DNA of 34,132 bases from a virus: the IMG/VR virus record IMGVR_UViG_3300010885_001099, positions 1 through 34,132 of that record. One strand, given 5' to 3'. Under the pieces are notes generated by a model. That model had not been told where the DNA came from. It did not search any database and saw nothing but the letters and a program-made list of their open reading frames with translations. Shown one piece after another: positions 27,512 to 34,132 of the stretch. Both the position numbers and the translations under genes were made by a program. Every line of letters begins with the position of its first letter. Positions within the stretch are counted from its first letter, which is position 1.

Positions 27512-27688
27512 ATGGCCGAGAAATGGATTCAGAACGCGATAAAGAAGCCGGGGTCACTACGTGCATCGATGGGTGTTAAAAAGGGCGAAACCATCCCTGC
27601 TGGCAAATTAGCTAAAGCCGCTAAAGCGCCGGGCAAAATGGGTCAACGTGCGCGGCTTGCACAAACTTTAAAGGGGTTTAAGAAATGA
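27512..27688 (+). CDS. Conserved basic microprotein (MAEKWIQNAIKKPG type)
   Basis: A 58-residue protein: MAEKWIQNAIKKPGSLRASM, GVKKGETIPAGKLAKAAKAP, GKMGQRARLAQTLKGFKK. I recognise this as a frequent uncharacterised family in phage genomes, often next to structural genes. The motif KKGETIPAGKL, then GQRARLAQTL, is its hallmark. It is basic and probably helical. Its stop overlaps the start of the next small gene by four bases (ATGA), so the two are probably co-translated. Confidence 0.75.
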   Translation: MAEKWIQNAIKKPGSLRASMGVKKGETIPAGKLAKAAKAPGKMGQRARLAQTLKGFKK

Positions 27689-27858
27689 AAGGTATGCCAA
27701 TGCGCGGTCAACGTACTGCAAAGAACAAGATGGTTAAAGAGTATGGTGGTATGGAGAAATACCCATCTAAAACTGCCATGATGAAGCACGAGAAGGGCGA
27801 AGGCAAAAAGATGGAATCCAAAGAAAAGATGATGGCTATGAAAAAGGGCAAGAAGTAA
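27685..27858 (+). CDS. Met/Lys-rich microprotein
   Basis: A 57-residue protein, MKGMPMRGQRTAKNKMVKEYGGMEKYPSKTAMMKHEKGEG, then KKMESKEKMMAMKKGKK. It has many Met and Lys residues and a YGGMEKY.SK.AMMKHEK core seen in other phage microproteins. It is the last gene of the rightward late run, before the terminator at 27889. The function is unknown. Confidence 0.65.
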   Translation: MKGMPMRGQRTAKNKMVKEYGGMEKYPSKTAMMKHEKGEGKKMESKEKMMAMKKGKK

Positions 27859-27888
27859 TTCTGGCATCAAAGGACTGACTTACTGAAG

Positions 27889-27928
27889 CGGGTCTAATCT
27901 TACTGGTTGGACTCGTTTCTATTTTTTT
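27889..27928 (+). terminator. Intrinsic terminator ending the late gene run
   Basis: An 11-bp stem (27889-27899 with 27905-27915, three G-T wobbles) has a five-base loop (TTACT) and is followed by TTTCTATTTTTTT. It lies 30 bases after the last microprotein gene. The wobbles lower its strength, but the T tract is long. Confidence 0.72.
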
Positions 27929-27957
27929 CGCCTTAGAATCAATCGTTTAACACATAT

Positions 27958-27987
27958 TTCACAAATCTATGTTAGGTTCGCAATACT
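27958..27987 (+). promoter_or_regulatory. Candidate sigma70-type promoter for the metallophosphoesterase unit
   Basis: TTCACA (27958-27963, five of six) is followed by an 18-base spacer and AATACT (27982-27987, four of six). It lies between the terminator at 27889 and the gene at 28009, where a new transcript must begin if the terminator works. Confidence 0.4.
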
Positions 27988-28008
27988 TTAATTACTTGTG
28001 AGTCAAAA

Positions 28009-28968
28009 ATGGCGACAAAAATTACAGACGAAGAGTTTTTGGGTTTGTGGAGAAAGTACGGCAGCGTTAATGAAATTGCTAAAGTTACTGGGCTAACCCT
28101 TCGAGGCGTTAACACAAGACGGCGTAAATTAGAAGAAAAGATTGGTGAAAAACTATTAGGCGTTAGCCCTAAAAGTCCAGATTTTAATATTACATACCCT
28201 GATAATGGTGTAAGAACTAAAGTAGATATTAAGAGCGGTGTTATTTTAGTAGCTTCAGACTGCCACTACTGGCCCGGAGTTATATCATCGGCTCATAAAG
28301 GTTTCGTAAAGCTAATAAAAGATATCAAGCCAAAAATTATTGTGCTTAACGGCGACGTTTTTGACGGCGCTACAATCTCAAGATTCCCCGCAGGAGACTG
28401 GCAAACACTCCCAAGCGTTAAGCAAGAACTCGAAGCTTGCCAAGAACGCGTCAACGAGATCGAAGCTGTTGCTGGTAACGCAAAATTAATGTGGACGTGG
28501 GGTAACCATGACCTTAGATTTAACTCAAAACTAGCAACACAAGTAGGCGACGGCTTCAAAGGTCTGCAAGGATTCAATCTCAAAGACTACTTCCCGCGTT
28601 GGAAATTCCAAACAAGCATAATGGTTAATGGTAACTTGATGATTAAGCACCGTTGGCACAACGGAATTCACGCTGTCTATAACAATATTTTAAAATCAGG
28701 GGTAAGCTTCTGTTCTGGGCACCTTCATTCCCTTAAGGTGACCCCCTTCTCAGATTATTCAGGCGCGAGGTATGGCATCGATACCGGGACCCTAGCACCA
28801 ATCTATGACGATGGTTTTAGCTATATGGAAGACTCGCCACGCAATTGGCGTAGTGGAGGTGCTGCGTTAACGATTTACAATAGCAAACTTATGCCGCCGG
28901 AGTTGTTTGAAGTGATTAATGAAGACGAAGGATTGGTTTATTTTCGTGGTGAAGTTATTAAAACGTAG
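28009..28968 (+). CDS. Calcineurin-like metallophosphoesterase with N-terminal HTH-like segment
   Basis: A 319-residue protein. Residues 1-50 look like a helix-turn-helix (FLGLWRKYGSVNEIAKVTGLTLRGVNTRRRKLEEKI). The remainder is a calcineurin-type phosphoesterase with all metal-binding motifs: D84-C-H86, GDVFD (115-119), GNHD (165-168), H214 and/or H217 in KHRWH, and GHLH (237-240). Such enzymes cut phosphoester bonds and include nucleases (Mre11/SbcD), nucleotide phosphatases and RNA-end enzymes. The HTH suggests DNA contact, so a nuclease or phosphatase acting on DNA is plausible, but the substrate is unknown. It starts its own transcription unit. Confidence 0.85.
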   Translation: MATKITDEEFLGLWRKYGSVNEIAKVTGLTLRGVNTRRRKLEEKIGEKLLGVSPKSPDFNITYPDNGVRTKVDIKSGVILVASDCHYWPGVISSAHKGFVKLIKDIKPKIIVLNGDVFDGATISRFPAGDWQTLPSVKQELEACQERVNEIEAVAGNAKLMWTWGNHDLRFNSKLATQVGDGFKGLQGFNLKDYFPRWKFQTSIMVNGNLMIKHRWHNGIHAVYNNILKSGVSFCSGHLHSLKVTPFSDYSGARYGIDTGTLAPIYDDGFSYMEDSPRNWRSGGAALTIYNSKLMPPELFEVINEDEGLVYFRGEVIKT

Positions 28969-28981
28969 GAGAATAATTATT

Positions 28982-29185
28982 ATGTCCGACTTTTTCCAAA
29001 AACAAATTGAAGCATCTGAACGTCTGTACAACATGATGATCGCAGACCACAAGCAAAGGTTTGAAATAATCGCAGAAGTTTATGGGTTAAGTGAAAGTTT
29101 GCAGAAAAAAATAAACGAACGCGACGCTGAGATAGCTACTTTACGTAGACAACTACGTGCTTATGAGGTCATGGAACGCCTGTAA
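28982..29185 (+). CDS. Coiled-coil microprotein
   Basis: A 67-residue protein. I placed the start at ATG 28982 because TAGGAGAATAATTATT gives a good ribosome site. The in-frame ATG at 28919 lies inside the previous gene. The sequence MSDFFQKQIEASERLYNMMIADHKQRFEIIAEVYGL is followed by a heptad-like helix (SLQKKINERDAEIATLRRQLRAYEVM). It may form a dimer or partner the phosphoesterase upstream, which is 13 bases away. No family is recognised. Confidence 0.65.
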   Translation: MSDFFQKQIEASERLYNMMIADHKQRFEIIAEVYGLSESLQKKINERDAEIATLRRQLRAYEVMERL

Positions 29186-29228
29186 TTGTATTTCAAATCC
29201 GTCATATTTTTAGTGTAGGATACTTTTT

Positions 29229-29252
29229 GCAGCCTGTGGGGGTTGCTTTTTT
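29229..29252 (+). terminator. Short hairpin terminator before the acidic gene
   Basis: A 6-bp stem (GCAGCC/GGTTGC, one G-T wobble) has a six-base loop and six T residues. It lies 43 bases after the coiled-coil gene and 20 bases before the start of the acidic protein, so it can end the upstream transcript or act as a leader attenuator. Confidence 0.6.
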
Positions 29253-29272
29253 ACTACTAATCGGAGCTTATC

Positions 29273-29584
29273 ATGATTGCATCTATTACCTTATTGGTTA
29301 ATGTTGAAGACTTGCTGGAAGCGTTGGACTTGGAAGTAGTTGAAGAGTTGGACGAAGAGTATGACGTTGAGTTCGATATCGACGAAGACGGCACTATTTG
29401 GTTCTACGACGAAGAGTCAGATGTTCTGTACTACTTCGACGAAGACTTACAAGATTGGGCTGAAGTCGACGAAGACGACAACGTTTGGTACGTTGATGAG
29501 TCAGGTGACGTCTATTGGTTCGATGATGAGTCAGATGACTGGGTTGAGTACGACGATTCGGAAGACTATTCCGACGAAGAGTAA
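29273..29584 (+). CDS. Extremely acidic repeat protein, candidate DNA mimic
   Basis: A 103-residue protein starting at ATG behind CGGAGC. By my count it has 25 Asp and 20 Glu (44 percent) and no Lys, Arg or His. Residues 39-65 and 68-93 are a tandem duplication: DGTIWFYDEESDVLYYFDEDLQDWAEV against DDNVWYVDE.SGDVYWFDDESDDWVEY. The pattern alternates acidic and aromatic residues in short beta hairpins, so it should fold rather than be disordered. Phage proteins of this size and charge include DNA mimics that block restriction enzymes, recombinases or nucleoid proteins (Ocr of T7 is the classic case). No sequence relation to Ocr is seen, and the function is inferred from charge alone. Confidence 0.7.
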   Translation: MIASITLLVNVEDLLEALDLEVVEELDEEYDVEFDIDEDGTIWFYDEESDVLYYFDEDLQDWAEVDEDDNVWYVDESGDVYWFDDESDDWVEYDDSEDYSDEE

Positions 29585-29594
29585 TAGCCTTTGG

Positions 29595-29639
29595 TGGGTG
29601 TACGCCGGTTTAAACGCCGGTTTACACCCATTTATTTCA
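29595..29639 (+). terminator. Hairpin between convergent units
   Basis: TGGGTGTA (29595-29602) pairs perfectly with TACACCCA (29623-29630). Inside, GCCGG pairs with CCGGT around a TTTAAACG loop. TTTATTTCAT follows on the plus strand. On the minus strand there is no T run after it, so it is a better terminator for the rightward gene. It contains two 11-base direct repeats (ACGCCGGTTTA). Confidence 0.7.
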
Positions 29640-29883
29640 TACCTGCACGTTTAGTGCGGGGGAACGAACGATTCACTGACTTAGGTACTGCGCGTAAGTT
29701 CCCGCCACCGTTACCACCGCCCTTGGCTATAGGCGTCTTATGGTCAACGTCTTTGCCGTCTCCCTTTGATACTACGCCCTTCTTCTCCATAGTTCTACGA
29801 GCGGCATTACGCTTTGTACGGTTAGCGATCTGCTCGGGCGTACCTTGATAATTAGCGTACTCCTGTTTGTAATCCCTTGGCAT
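29632..29883 (-). CDS. Small HNH-like nuclease protein
   Basis: An 83-residue basic protein starting at ATG (29883) behind GGAG. The N-terminus (MPRDYKQEYANYQGTPEQIANRTKRNAARR) is a basic helix. The HNH-like core follows: D47-H48 in KDVDHKTPIAKGG, N62 in NLRAV, and N71-R72 in SVNRS. The pattern DVDHK..GG..NLR.V..S.NRS recurs in phages, and related HNH proteins cut DNA or act with terminase. The normal Cys pairs of larger HNH domains are absent, so it may be a minimal or degenerate version. It is the last gene of the leftward unit, and the ribosome site overlaps the stop region of the primase gene. Confidence 0.75.
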   Translation of the reverse strand: MPRDYKQEYANYQGTPEQIANRTKRNAARRTMEKKGVVSKGDGKDVDHKTPIAKGGGNGGGNLRAVPKSVNRSFPRTKRAGMK

Positions 29884-29892
29884 GACCTTCTC

Positions 29893-32856
29893 CTAAGATT
29901 GTCCACCTTGCAATACTGCTAGCGCCACAGGACTCTGTAGTCTGGCAGATGTACTAGTTAGTGCGTCCACAAAACGTGGGTGGTTGATATTAACGATTAG
30001 GCAATGAGCTTGCCCCGGGTTGCGGTTCTGGCATCCTTTGAATATAGTAACCCGCTCCCGCGCAGATATCAATGCCCCGTTAGATTCTAGTTCCCGAATA
30101 AGTCGGTCTGCACCATCTCTAGTCTTGCTCAACCACTTCTTTAGCGCGGTTAAATTGATCGCTAGGCTGCTTCCGGGCATCACTGGGGTGTTGCTGTCAT
30201 AGACCACCTTAAGTCTAGCCACAGCGCGTTCTGGAGCGGGTACGCGCACTTGTTCTTTGCCTGACCCATATAGCTCAGTGACTTCGATTAGCTGATCGTT
30301 GAACTCTTGTAAGAACTGACCAACCGTATCGAAAACGTCCTGCTTGCTGCTCTCTGCGTCCTTACGAGCTTTAATCGTGCAGTCAATTAAATACTGTGTT
30401 GTGTTGTCAACATCGAAAGGAATCAGCCCCAGTTTCTGACCGATCTTACCAATGATCCATCCGTTAATAATCCCTGATCTATAGAAGCGTTCTTGAGGTT
30501 CAAACAGAAAATTAAATCTCTTGGTGAACGCCGCTACACCCTTTTCGTATATCAATTCAGGACCACCATACGCTACAACAGCTTCGACTAACTCTGGATA
30601 AGCCCAGCCATTGTTTTTAGCTATCAAATCAAAGAATCGATAGCCATTGCTGTACCCAGTCGAGTCGGTCTGAATAAAGGTGCGGTCGTGGTGGTGCAAC
30701 TCCATAGTCCTAGCGCGTAGTGGATCGTTGCTAGTCTGAATATTGTCGAACTTCTGATGAATAGATATGTTAGTGGTCAGCAGAGTTGGTCCGTCCCACT
30801 TCACAGGCTCACGGATTTCCCTGTCCTTGGACATAGAAATTTTCTCACGCCCTTGGCTTAAGTTATATGCCAACTCAGCAACGTCTTCGTCCGCTGAAGT
30901 AGTCAACTCATCTATGGTGCATGGCAGATTGTTTAGTACGCCGCGAATTTTAAATAGCGCATTGCTAGTGTCTAGCTTAGTCATAAACAAATCACGCGGG
31001 TTGCCGATTAAACTATTCGCAGCCATTAACGCCAACGACTTACCTGTGGTTGTCTCTGTAGAATAAATGGACACGACTAACGAAGCGTTGCCAGATACCT
31101 TACCTAGCAGTCCAGATAAAGCCAAAATAATTGCGGCTCTCAGGTTGTGAGTGCCCGGCTCGTTCAGCATATCCATGGCGTCAATCCAAATCTGACGATC
31201 CCCATGAGGCTTAATCATTTCAGCATAGCGTGACGCAGCGCCACGCAAACGGCGATCTGTGTTTCCAGTAGGCGAGTTAATAATACGTTCCCCGCATAGA
31301 AACGACCCATCGTCTTGCCAACCGAACGATATAAAGTCAACGCCAGTAGGAGACTGCTGCTGTACCATTGTTAAATAATCCATTAAGTAACCTCGTAATT
31401 TTTCTTGTTGGCCTACGCCCTTAATACTAAACACTTGTCTGTTAAGCAAGAATGTAGCGAACTCTTTACCTATTGTTGCTACAACACCGATCTCGTGGTC
31501 TTCTTCCTGCCACCCAGTCATAGGGTATTTAATAGCTAAGCGGAAAGTTGTTTTACCTGATACTACGTCCTTGTACATGCCAGTTATGTGCATGGGGTAT
31601 GGCGAAGTTAATTCCCAATCAGTTGTAGTTACGGTGACGGAGTTGCCGTTCGCGTCTACTACTTCTGTGTCAGTTTTAATCTCTTTGTAAATCTTGCCGT
31701 CTTTTTCAACATAAGGCTTAGGCAATTCGACTTCAATAGATTCGCCTTGCTCGTCAACCACGGTGCTCGTCGTGGATGATGATAGTTGCGCAGGGCTAGT
31801 GATCTTCCCTTTGTGTGGGCAACCTTTGCAACCTTCGGGACTCAGCTGTTCAAACTTAGCGCAAGTAGTCGGACCTGTCCCCTTCCAACCAGCTAACTTA
31901 TTCATGCTATCGTTAAGGTCGAAGTCTTTGTGCTTACCAGCCAGTATGATGACTGCTTCTTTAACATCAGTAGCATGAGCAGCCAAGCCCATTGTCGAAC
32001 GCCATAGTGGCTCCAACACCGGATTACCTGCTGCGTCAGTTACACCACCTGAATTAACTATTGCGCTTATCTGTTTGCAGTGCTGCGCTACCGCTAAAAT
32101 ATTTACGTCGTTCGAGTTTAGCACCGCTGCTGCTATGCTTGACTGTGGTTTCTTCGCCGCTGTCGACGACTGCGTCTTTGAGGCCTTGCCGAACCATGGC
32201 TTCAACGTAGTAAAAAGCTGAATTGGGTTGTAGTCTGGAGAATTTAGTTTGCATTCGACAGGTTTCCAAGGTTGTTGCTTCTTGTGGTTGGAGCCAACAG
32301 GGCGGAGCACCATTGACGAGTCATGAATCTTAGTTGTGTCGATAACGACACCGTTCTCTTCTAATGCTATACGCAATGCTGTCGAAGCTTTTACCCAGTG
32401 TGACGCAGAGATAGCTTCGGTTAGCGGCCAATAGCAGTGTAACCCACGACCAGATGATACAACCATCGGGGTAGGAAAGTTTATCGCAGCAAGCGCAAGT
32501 CGCATCGCCGCCCATCCATCTTTTTGTGTGGCGTAAGGCTTGTCGCTACCAATGTCAAGATCAAGTGCTAAGGTTTTAAACCACGTAGCTTTATCTTGAG
32601 TACGTCTCCATTTTGTTTTTCCATTTACATCTGTGTATGCGTGATTCGCAAACGCACCGATACCAAAATAAACAGTGGTATCTGGCTCGGTATCCCATTT
32701 TTGTATAGCAGCAACGGCGTCATCGATATTTGCAAATGATCCTCTATTCCAGAAAAAACCACGAGATTCTTTCCCAGATGGATCAGGCTTGTGTGTGCAA
32801 ATTACCAGTTCGTCTCGTTGGGCAGATACGCGAGTAAGGAAGTCTTTAGTGTTCAA
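29893..32856 (-). CDS. Primase-polymerase/helicase fusion (AEP-type N-terminus, DUF927-like ATPase)
   Basis: A 987-residue replication protein. The start is TTG at 32856 with GAGG upstream; no ATG is in frame nearby. The N-terminal 200 residues are an archaeo-eukaryotic-type primase: D99 and D101 (LALDLDIG), SGRGLH (135-140) and HDSSMVLRPVGSNHKK (178-193). A Cys cluster follows, C260, C332, C343 and C346, with CKGCPHKG typical of phage primases. The C-terminal half is an ATPase with Walker A TETTTGKS (600-607) and Walker B IDE (648-650). It would make primers and unwind DNA at the phage origin. Family names are from memory; the motifs are visible in the translation. Confidence 0.88.
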   Translation of the reverse strand: MNTKDFLTRVSAQRDELVICTHKPDPSGKESRGFFWNRGSFANIDDAVAAIQKWDTEPDTTVYFGIGAFANHAYTDVNGKTKWRRTQDKATWFKTLALDLDIGSDKPYATQKDGWAAMRLALAAINFPTPMVVSSGRGLHCYWPLTEAISASHWVKASTALRIALEENGVVIDTTKIHDSSMVLRPVGSNHKKQQPWKPVECKLNSPDYNPIQLFTTLKPWFGKASKTQSSTAAKKPQSSIAAAVLNSNDVNILAVAQHCKQISAIVNSGGVTDAAGNPVLEPLWRSTMGLAAHATDVKEAVIILAGKHKDFDLNDSMNKLAGWKGTGPTTCAKFEQLSPEGCKGCPHKGKITSPAQLSSSTTSTVVDEQGESIEVELPKPYVEKDGKIYKEIKTDTEVVDANGNSVTVTTTDWELTSPYPMHITGMYKDVVSGKTTFRLAIKYPMTGWQEEDHEIGVVATIGKEFATFLLNRQVFSIKGVGQQEKLRGYLMDYLTMVQQQSPTGVDFISFGWQDDGSFLCGERIINSPTGNTDRRLRGAASRYAEMIKPHGDRQIWIDAMDMLNEPGTHNLRAAIILALSGLLGKVSGNASLVVSIYSTETTTGKSLALMAANSLIGNPRDLFMTKLDTSNALFKIRGVLNNLPCTIDELTTSADEDVAELAYNLSQGREKISMSKDREIREPVKWDGPTLLTTNISIHQKFDNIQTSNDPLRARTMELHHHDRTFIQTDSTGYSNGYRFFDLIAKNNGWAYPELVEAVVAYGGPELIYEKGVAAFTKRFNFLFEPQERFYRSGIINGWIIGKIGQKLGLIPFDVDNTTQYLIDCTIKARKDAESSKQDVFDTVGQFLQEFNDQLIEVTELYGSGKEQVRVPAPERAVARLKVVYDSNTPVMPGSSLAINLTALKKWLSKTRDGADRLIRELESNGALISARERVTIFKGCQNRNPGQAHCLIVNINHPRFVDALTSTSARLQSPVALAVLQGGQS

Positions 32857-32872
32857 TTCTGTGCCCTCAGAT

Positions 32873-32895
32873 AAAAACCCCGGCCTGAGCCGGGG
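32873..32895 (-). terminator. Intrinsic terminator for the leftward ssDNA-binding gene
   Basis: Read on the minus strand, a perfect 7-bp stem (CCCCGGC/GCCGGGG) with a four-base loop (TCAG) is followed by TTTTT. It lies between the ssDNA-binding-like gene and the primase-helicase gene, so it should set their ratio. Confidence 0.85.
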
Positions 32896-32920
32896 GGTCC
32901 AATACTTCTACTCTATTCTA

Positions 32921-33808
32921 TTACTCATCGAACAGACTGTCGAGCTTTGCAGAAAGTTCATCTGACGCTTTTACTGATGCAACAGTTGGCTTTTCTTTAA
33001 CTGGCTTAGCAACTGCTTGTACTGGGGCTTCTTCTTCATACGCATCATCTACCGCAGGAGCGGCGATCTGTGTTGCCTTTTGCGGTGCAGCAAGCGCAGG
33101 TCCTGCTTGTGATGGGGTAAGTTGGCGAGTAGCTACTTTCACTTGATCGCTTGAGAGTAACACATCAACACGCTCAATAGCTTTTTCTGGCACATATCCC
33201 TTCTGCTTGAATGTGATCTTCGGGTAGCTAGCGCTGTCGTCAAAACCCAACTCAGTAATCGCCTCTTCGGGACCAACACCGTAGTTGCCTAGTTCTTTGA
33301 AATACTCACGCAACGACTTCATACCAGATACAGGAACTGTGAGGCTGTAGACCTTGGTAGGGTCAGCCGCAGGTACGATAGCCAAGTGACGTTGGTCTGA
33401 GCACATCTTAGACTTAGCACCTGATGGAAGAATTTTGGAGCCAAGAACATTGTGTGGGCAATCTGCACATCCGGCATTGACAGGCTTGTCTACACTAACG
33501 TCAGGGCGTAGGCCATCATTCGACCAGCAATCAGGACGAACATCCGAAGCCGAGGCATCGAACGCTTTGCCATAGAACACCTTAGATACTCGTGGGTTTG
33601 CCCCTACGATGATGGTGTCCAGTGTTACTCCAACGGTTGTCTCAACGCCGTCTTCGACCAGTCGATAACGCCCTGCACGAATACTAATGCGCGGGATATT
33701 AGGACCGTCACTGACGATAGCTGATGCAACAGTTGATTTAGTGCCCGACTGCTGACGCGCAGCAATACGGGCAGCAATGTGCGCTGGGACTGTGGTTATG
33801 TTACTCAT
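32921..33808 (-). CDS. Putative ssDNA-binding replication protein with Cys4 cluster
   Basis: A 295-residue protein starting at ATG (33808) behind GGAAT. The N-terminal two thirds hold a beta-rich domain with a four-Cys cluster, C94, C114, C117 and C136 (CADCPHN in the middle), which should bind zinc. A Pro/Ala-rich linker (about 225-275) precedes an acidic end, ELSAKLDSLFDE. A flexible acidic C-terminus ending in aromatic and acidic residues is the hallmark of phage and bacterial ssDNA-binding proteins, which use it to recruit partners. It lies directly upstream of the primase-helicase, separated by a terminator. The SSB role is inferred from architecture and context. Confidence 0.62.
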   Translation of the reverse strand: MSNITTVPAHIAARIAARQQSGTKSTVASAIVSDGPNIPRISIRAGRYRLVEDGVETTVGVTLDTIIVGANPRVSKVFYGKAFDASASDVRPDCWSNDGLRPDVSVDKPVNAGCADCPHNVLGSKILPSGAKSKMCSDQRHLAIVPAADPTKVYSLTVPVSGMKSLREYFKELGNYGVGPEEAITELGFDDSASYPKITFKQKGYVPEKAIERVDVLLSSDQVKVATRQLTPSQAGPALAAPQKATQIAAPAVDDAYEEEAPVQAVAKPVKEKPTVASVKASDELSAKLDSLFDE

Positions 33809-33820
33809 GGTTAGGATTCC

Positions 33821-34012
33821 TTACGAGTTATTTAAGTGAATGTACTTTAGATACTCAGCTATTTTTTTAGAATACTGAGCGTTTAATAATTGGCCGAATG
33901 CTATGTATAAACCCATATCATACGATGCAGCGCCATTTGTTAACACTTTTGATAGATGCTCTATCGATGTATCTAAAGCTTCATCAACTTGATCTTGAGT
34001 TTTTGTATTCAT
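33821..34012 (-). CDS. Small helical hypothetical protein in the replication unit
   Basis: A 63-residue protein starting at ATG (34012) with AGGAG six bases upstream. It is helical: MNTKTQDQVDEALDTSIEHL, SKVLTNGAASYDMGLYIAFG, QLLNAQYSKKIAEYLKYIHL. It ends 12 bases before the ssDNA-binding gene starts and is therefore part of the same leftward transcript. No known family is recognised. Confidence 0.6.
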   Translation of the reverse strand: MNTKTQDQVDEALDTSIEHLSKVLTNGAASYDMGLYIAFGQLLNAQYSKKIAEYLKYIHLNNS

Positions 34013-34015
34013 TTA

Positions 34016-34132
34016 TTACTCCTTGCTTTGAGCTTTTCTAAAATTAAACACACGTGTGGACGAGAAGTTAATACCCGGTGGGGGCGCACCGTTACCCTCG
34101 ATGAAACTCTTCACCCCAGTTTTAGACGCACG
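34016..34132 (-). CDS. C-terminal end of a gene running off the right edge (partial)
   Basis: A minus-strand frame is open from the window edge to TAA at 34016-34018, encoding at least 38 residues that end GVKSFIEGNGAPPPGINFSS, then TRVFNFRKAQSKE. The stop lies three bases upstream of the next start and the AGGAG of the next gene lies within its last codons, so the genes are tightly packed. No function can be assigned to the fragment. Confidence 0.55.
   Translation of the reverse strand, partial: RASKTGVKSFIEGNGAPPPGINFSSTRVFNFRKAQSKE

Noticed and set aside
29340-29654. A 104-residue Ser/Thr/Lys-rich frame overlapping the acidic gene
   Set aside because: It is the shifted reading of GAC/GAA codon runs and crosses the terminator hairpin at 29595.
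1-34132. tRNA genes, integrase, repressor or attachment site
   Set aside because: I found no cloverleaf, recombinase gene or paired att-like repeat on either strand.

Overview
The window is part of a tailed bacteriophage genome, most likely a podovirus (short non-contractile tail) of the class Caudoviricetes. In order it carries a major capsid protein, small head and adaptor proteins, very long fibre proteins, a lysis cassette, and a run of three large proteins of the T7-type ejection (internal core) kind. No tape-measure, tail-tube, sheath or baseplate genes are visible. There is no integrase, repressor, attachment site or tRNA gene, so nothing here points to lysogeny. AGGAG-type ribosome sites, a T4-type lysozyme and a 3TM holin fit a Gram-negative host. 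The flavour of the conserved small genes suggests an aquatic proteobacterium, but the host cannot be read from the sequence.

Layout. Bases 2-3612 (+) hold the end of an unidentified gene, the major capsid gene, a small Ala/Gly/Thr-rich gene between two UUCG hairpins, and adaptor-like proteins. Bases 3609-7809 hold a 1072-residue collagen-like fibre and a poly-glycine protein that may be a receptor-binding adhesin. Bases 7832-10067 hold small conserved phage genes and the lysis cassette: overlapping membrane proteins, 3TM holin and lysozyme. Bases 10071-11445 hold a TPR-containing glycosyltransferase and a small membrane protein. Bases 11455-17552 hold a large tail protein, a lambda-J-like repetitive fibre and a DUF4376 fibre-assembly-like protein. 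A GNAT gene follows at 17590, with its own predicted promoter. Bases 18011-27102 encode the probable ejection proteins: a core protein with a C-terminal S74 chaperone domain, a coiled-coil protein, and a 2019-residue protein with a zinc-protease HExxH motif. Four tiny basic proteins (27102-27858) end this run at a good intrinsic terminator.

Bases 28009-29584 (+) form a separate short unit: a metallophosphoesterase, a coiled-coil microprotein and a strikingly acidic 103-residue protein with no basic residues, a candidate DNA mimic. A hairpin separates this from a leftward unit at 29632-34132 (-). That unit holds replication genes: an HNH-like protein, a primase-polymerase/helicase fusion, a putative ssDNA-binding protein with a four-Cys cluster, a small unknown gene, and the end of another gene cut by the window edge. 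Coding density is very high. The longest gap between genes is about 150 bases (27859-28008), and it holds a terminator and a candidate promoter.

Best leads for new biology are the all-acidic protein, the nested membrane reading frames and probable AUU start in the lysis region, the protease-motif ejection protein, the twin hairpins next to the capsid gene, and the cluster of conserved basic microproteins.
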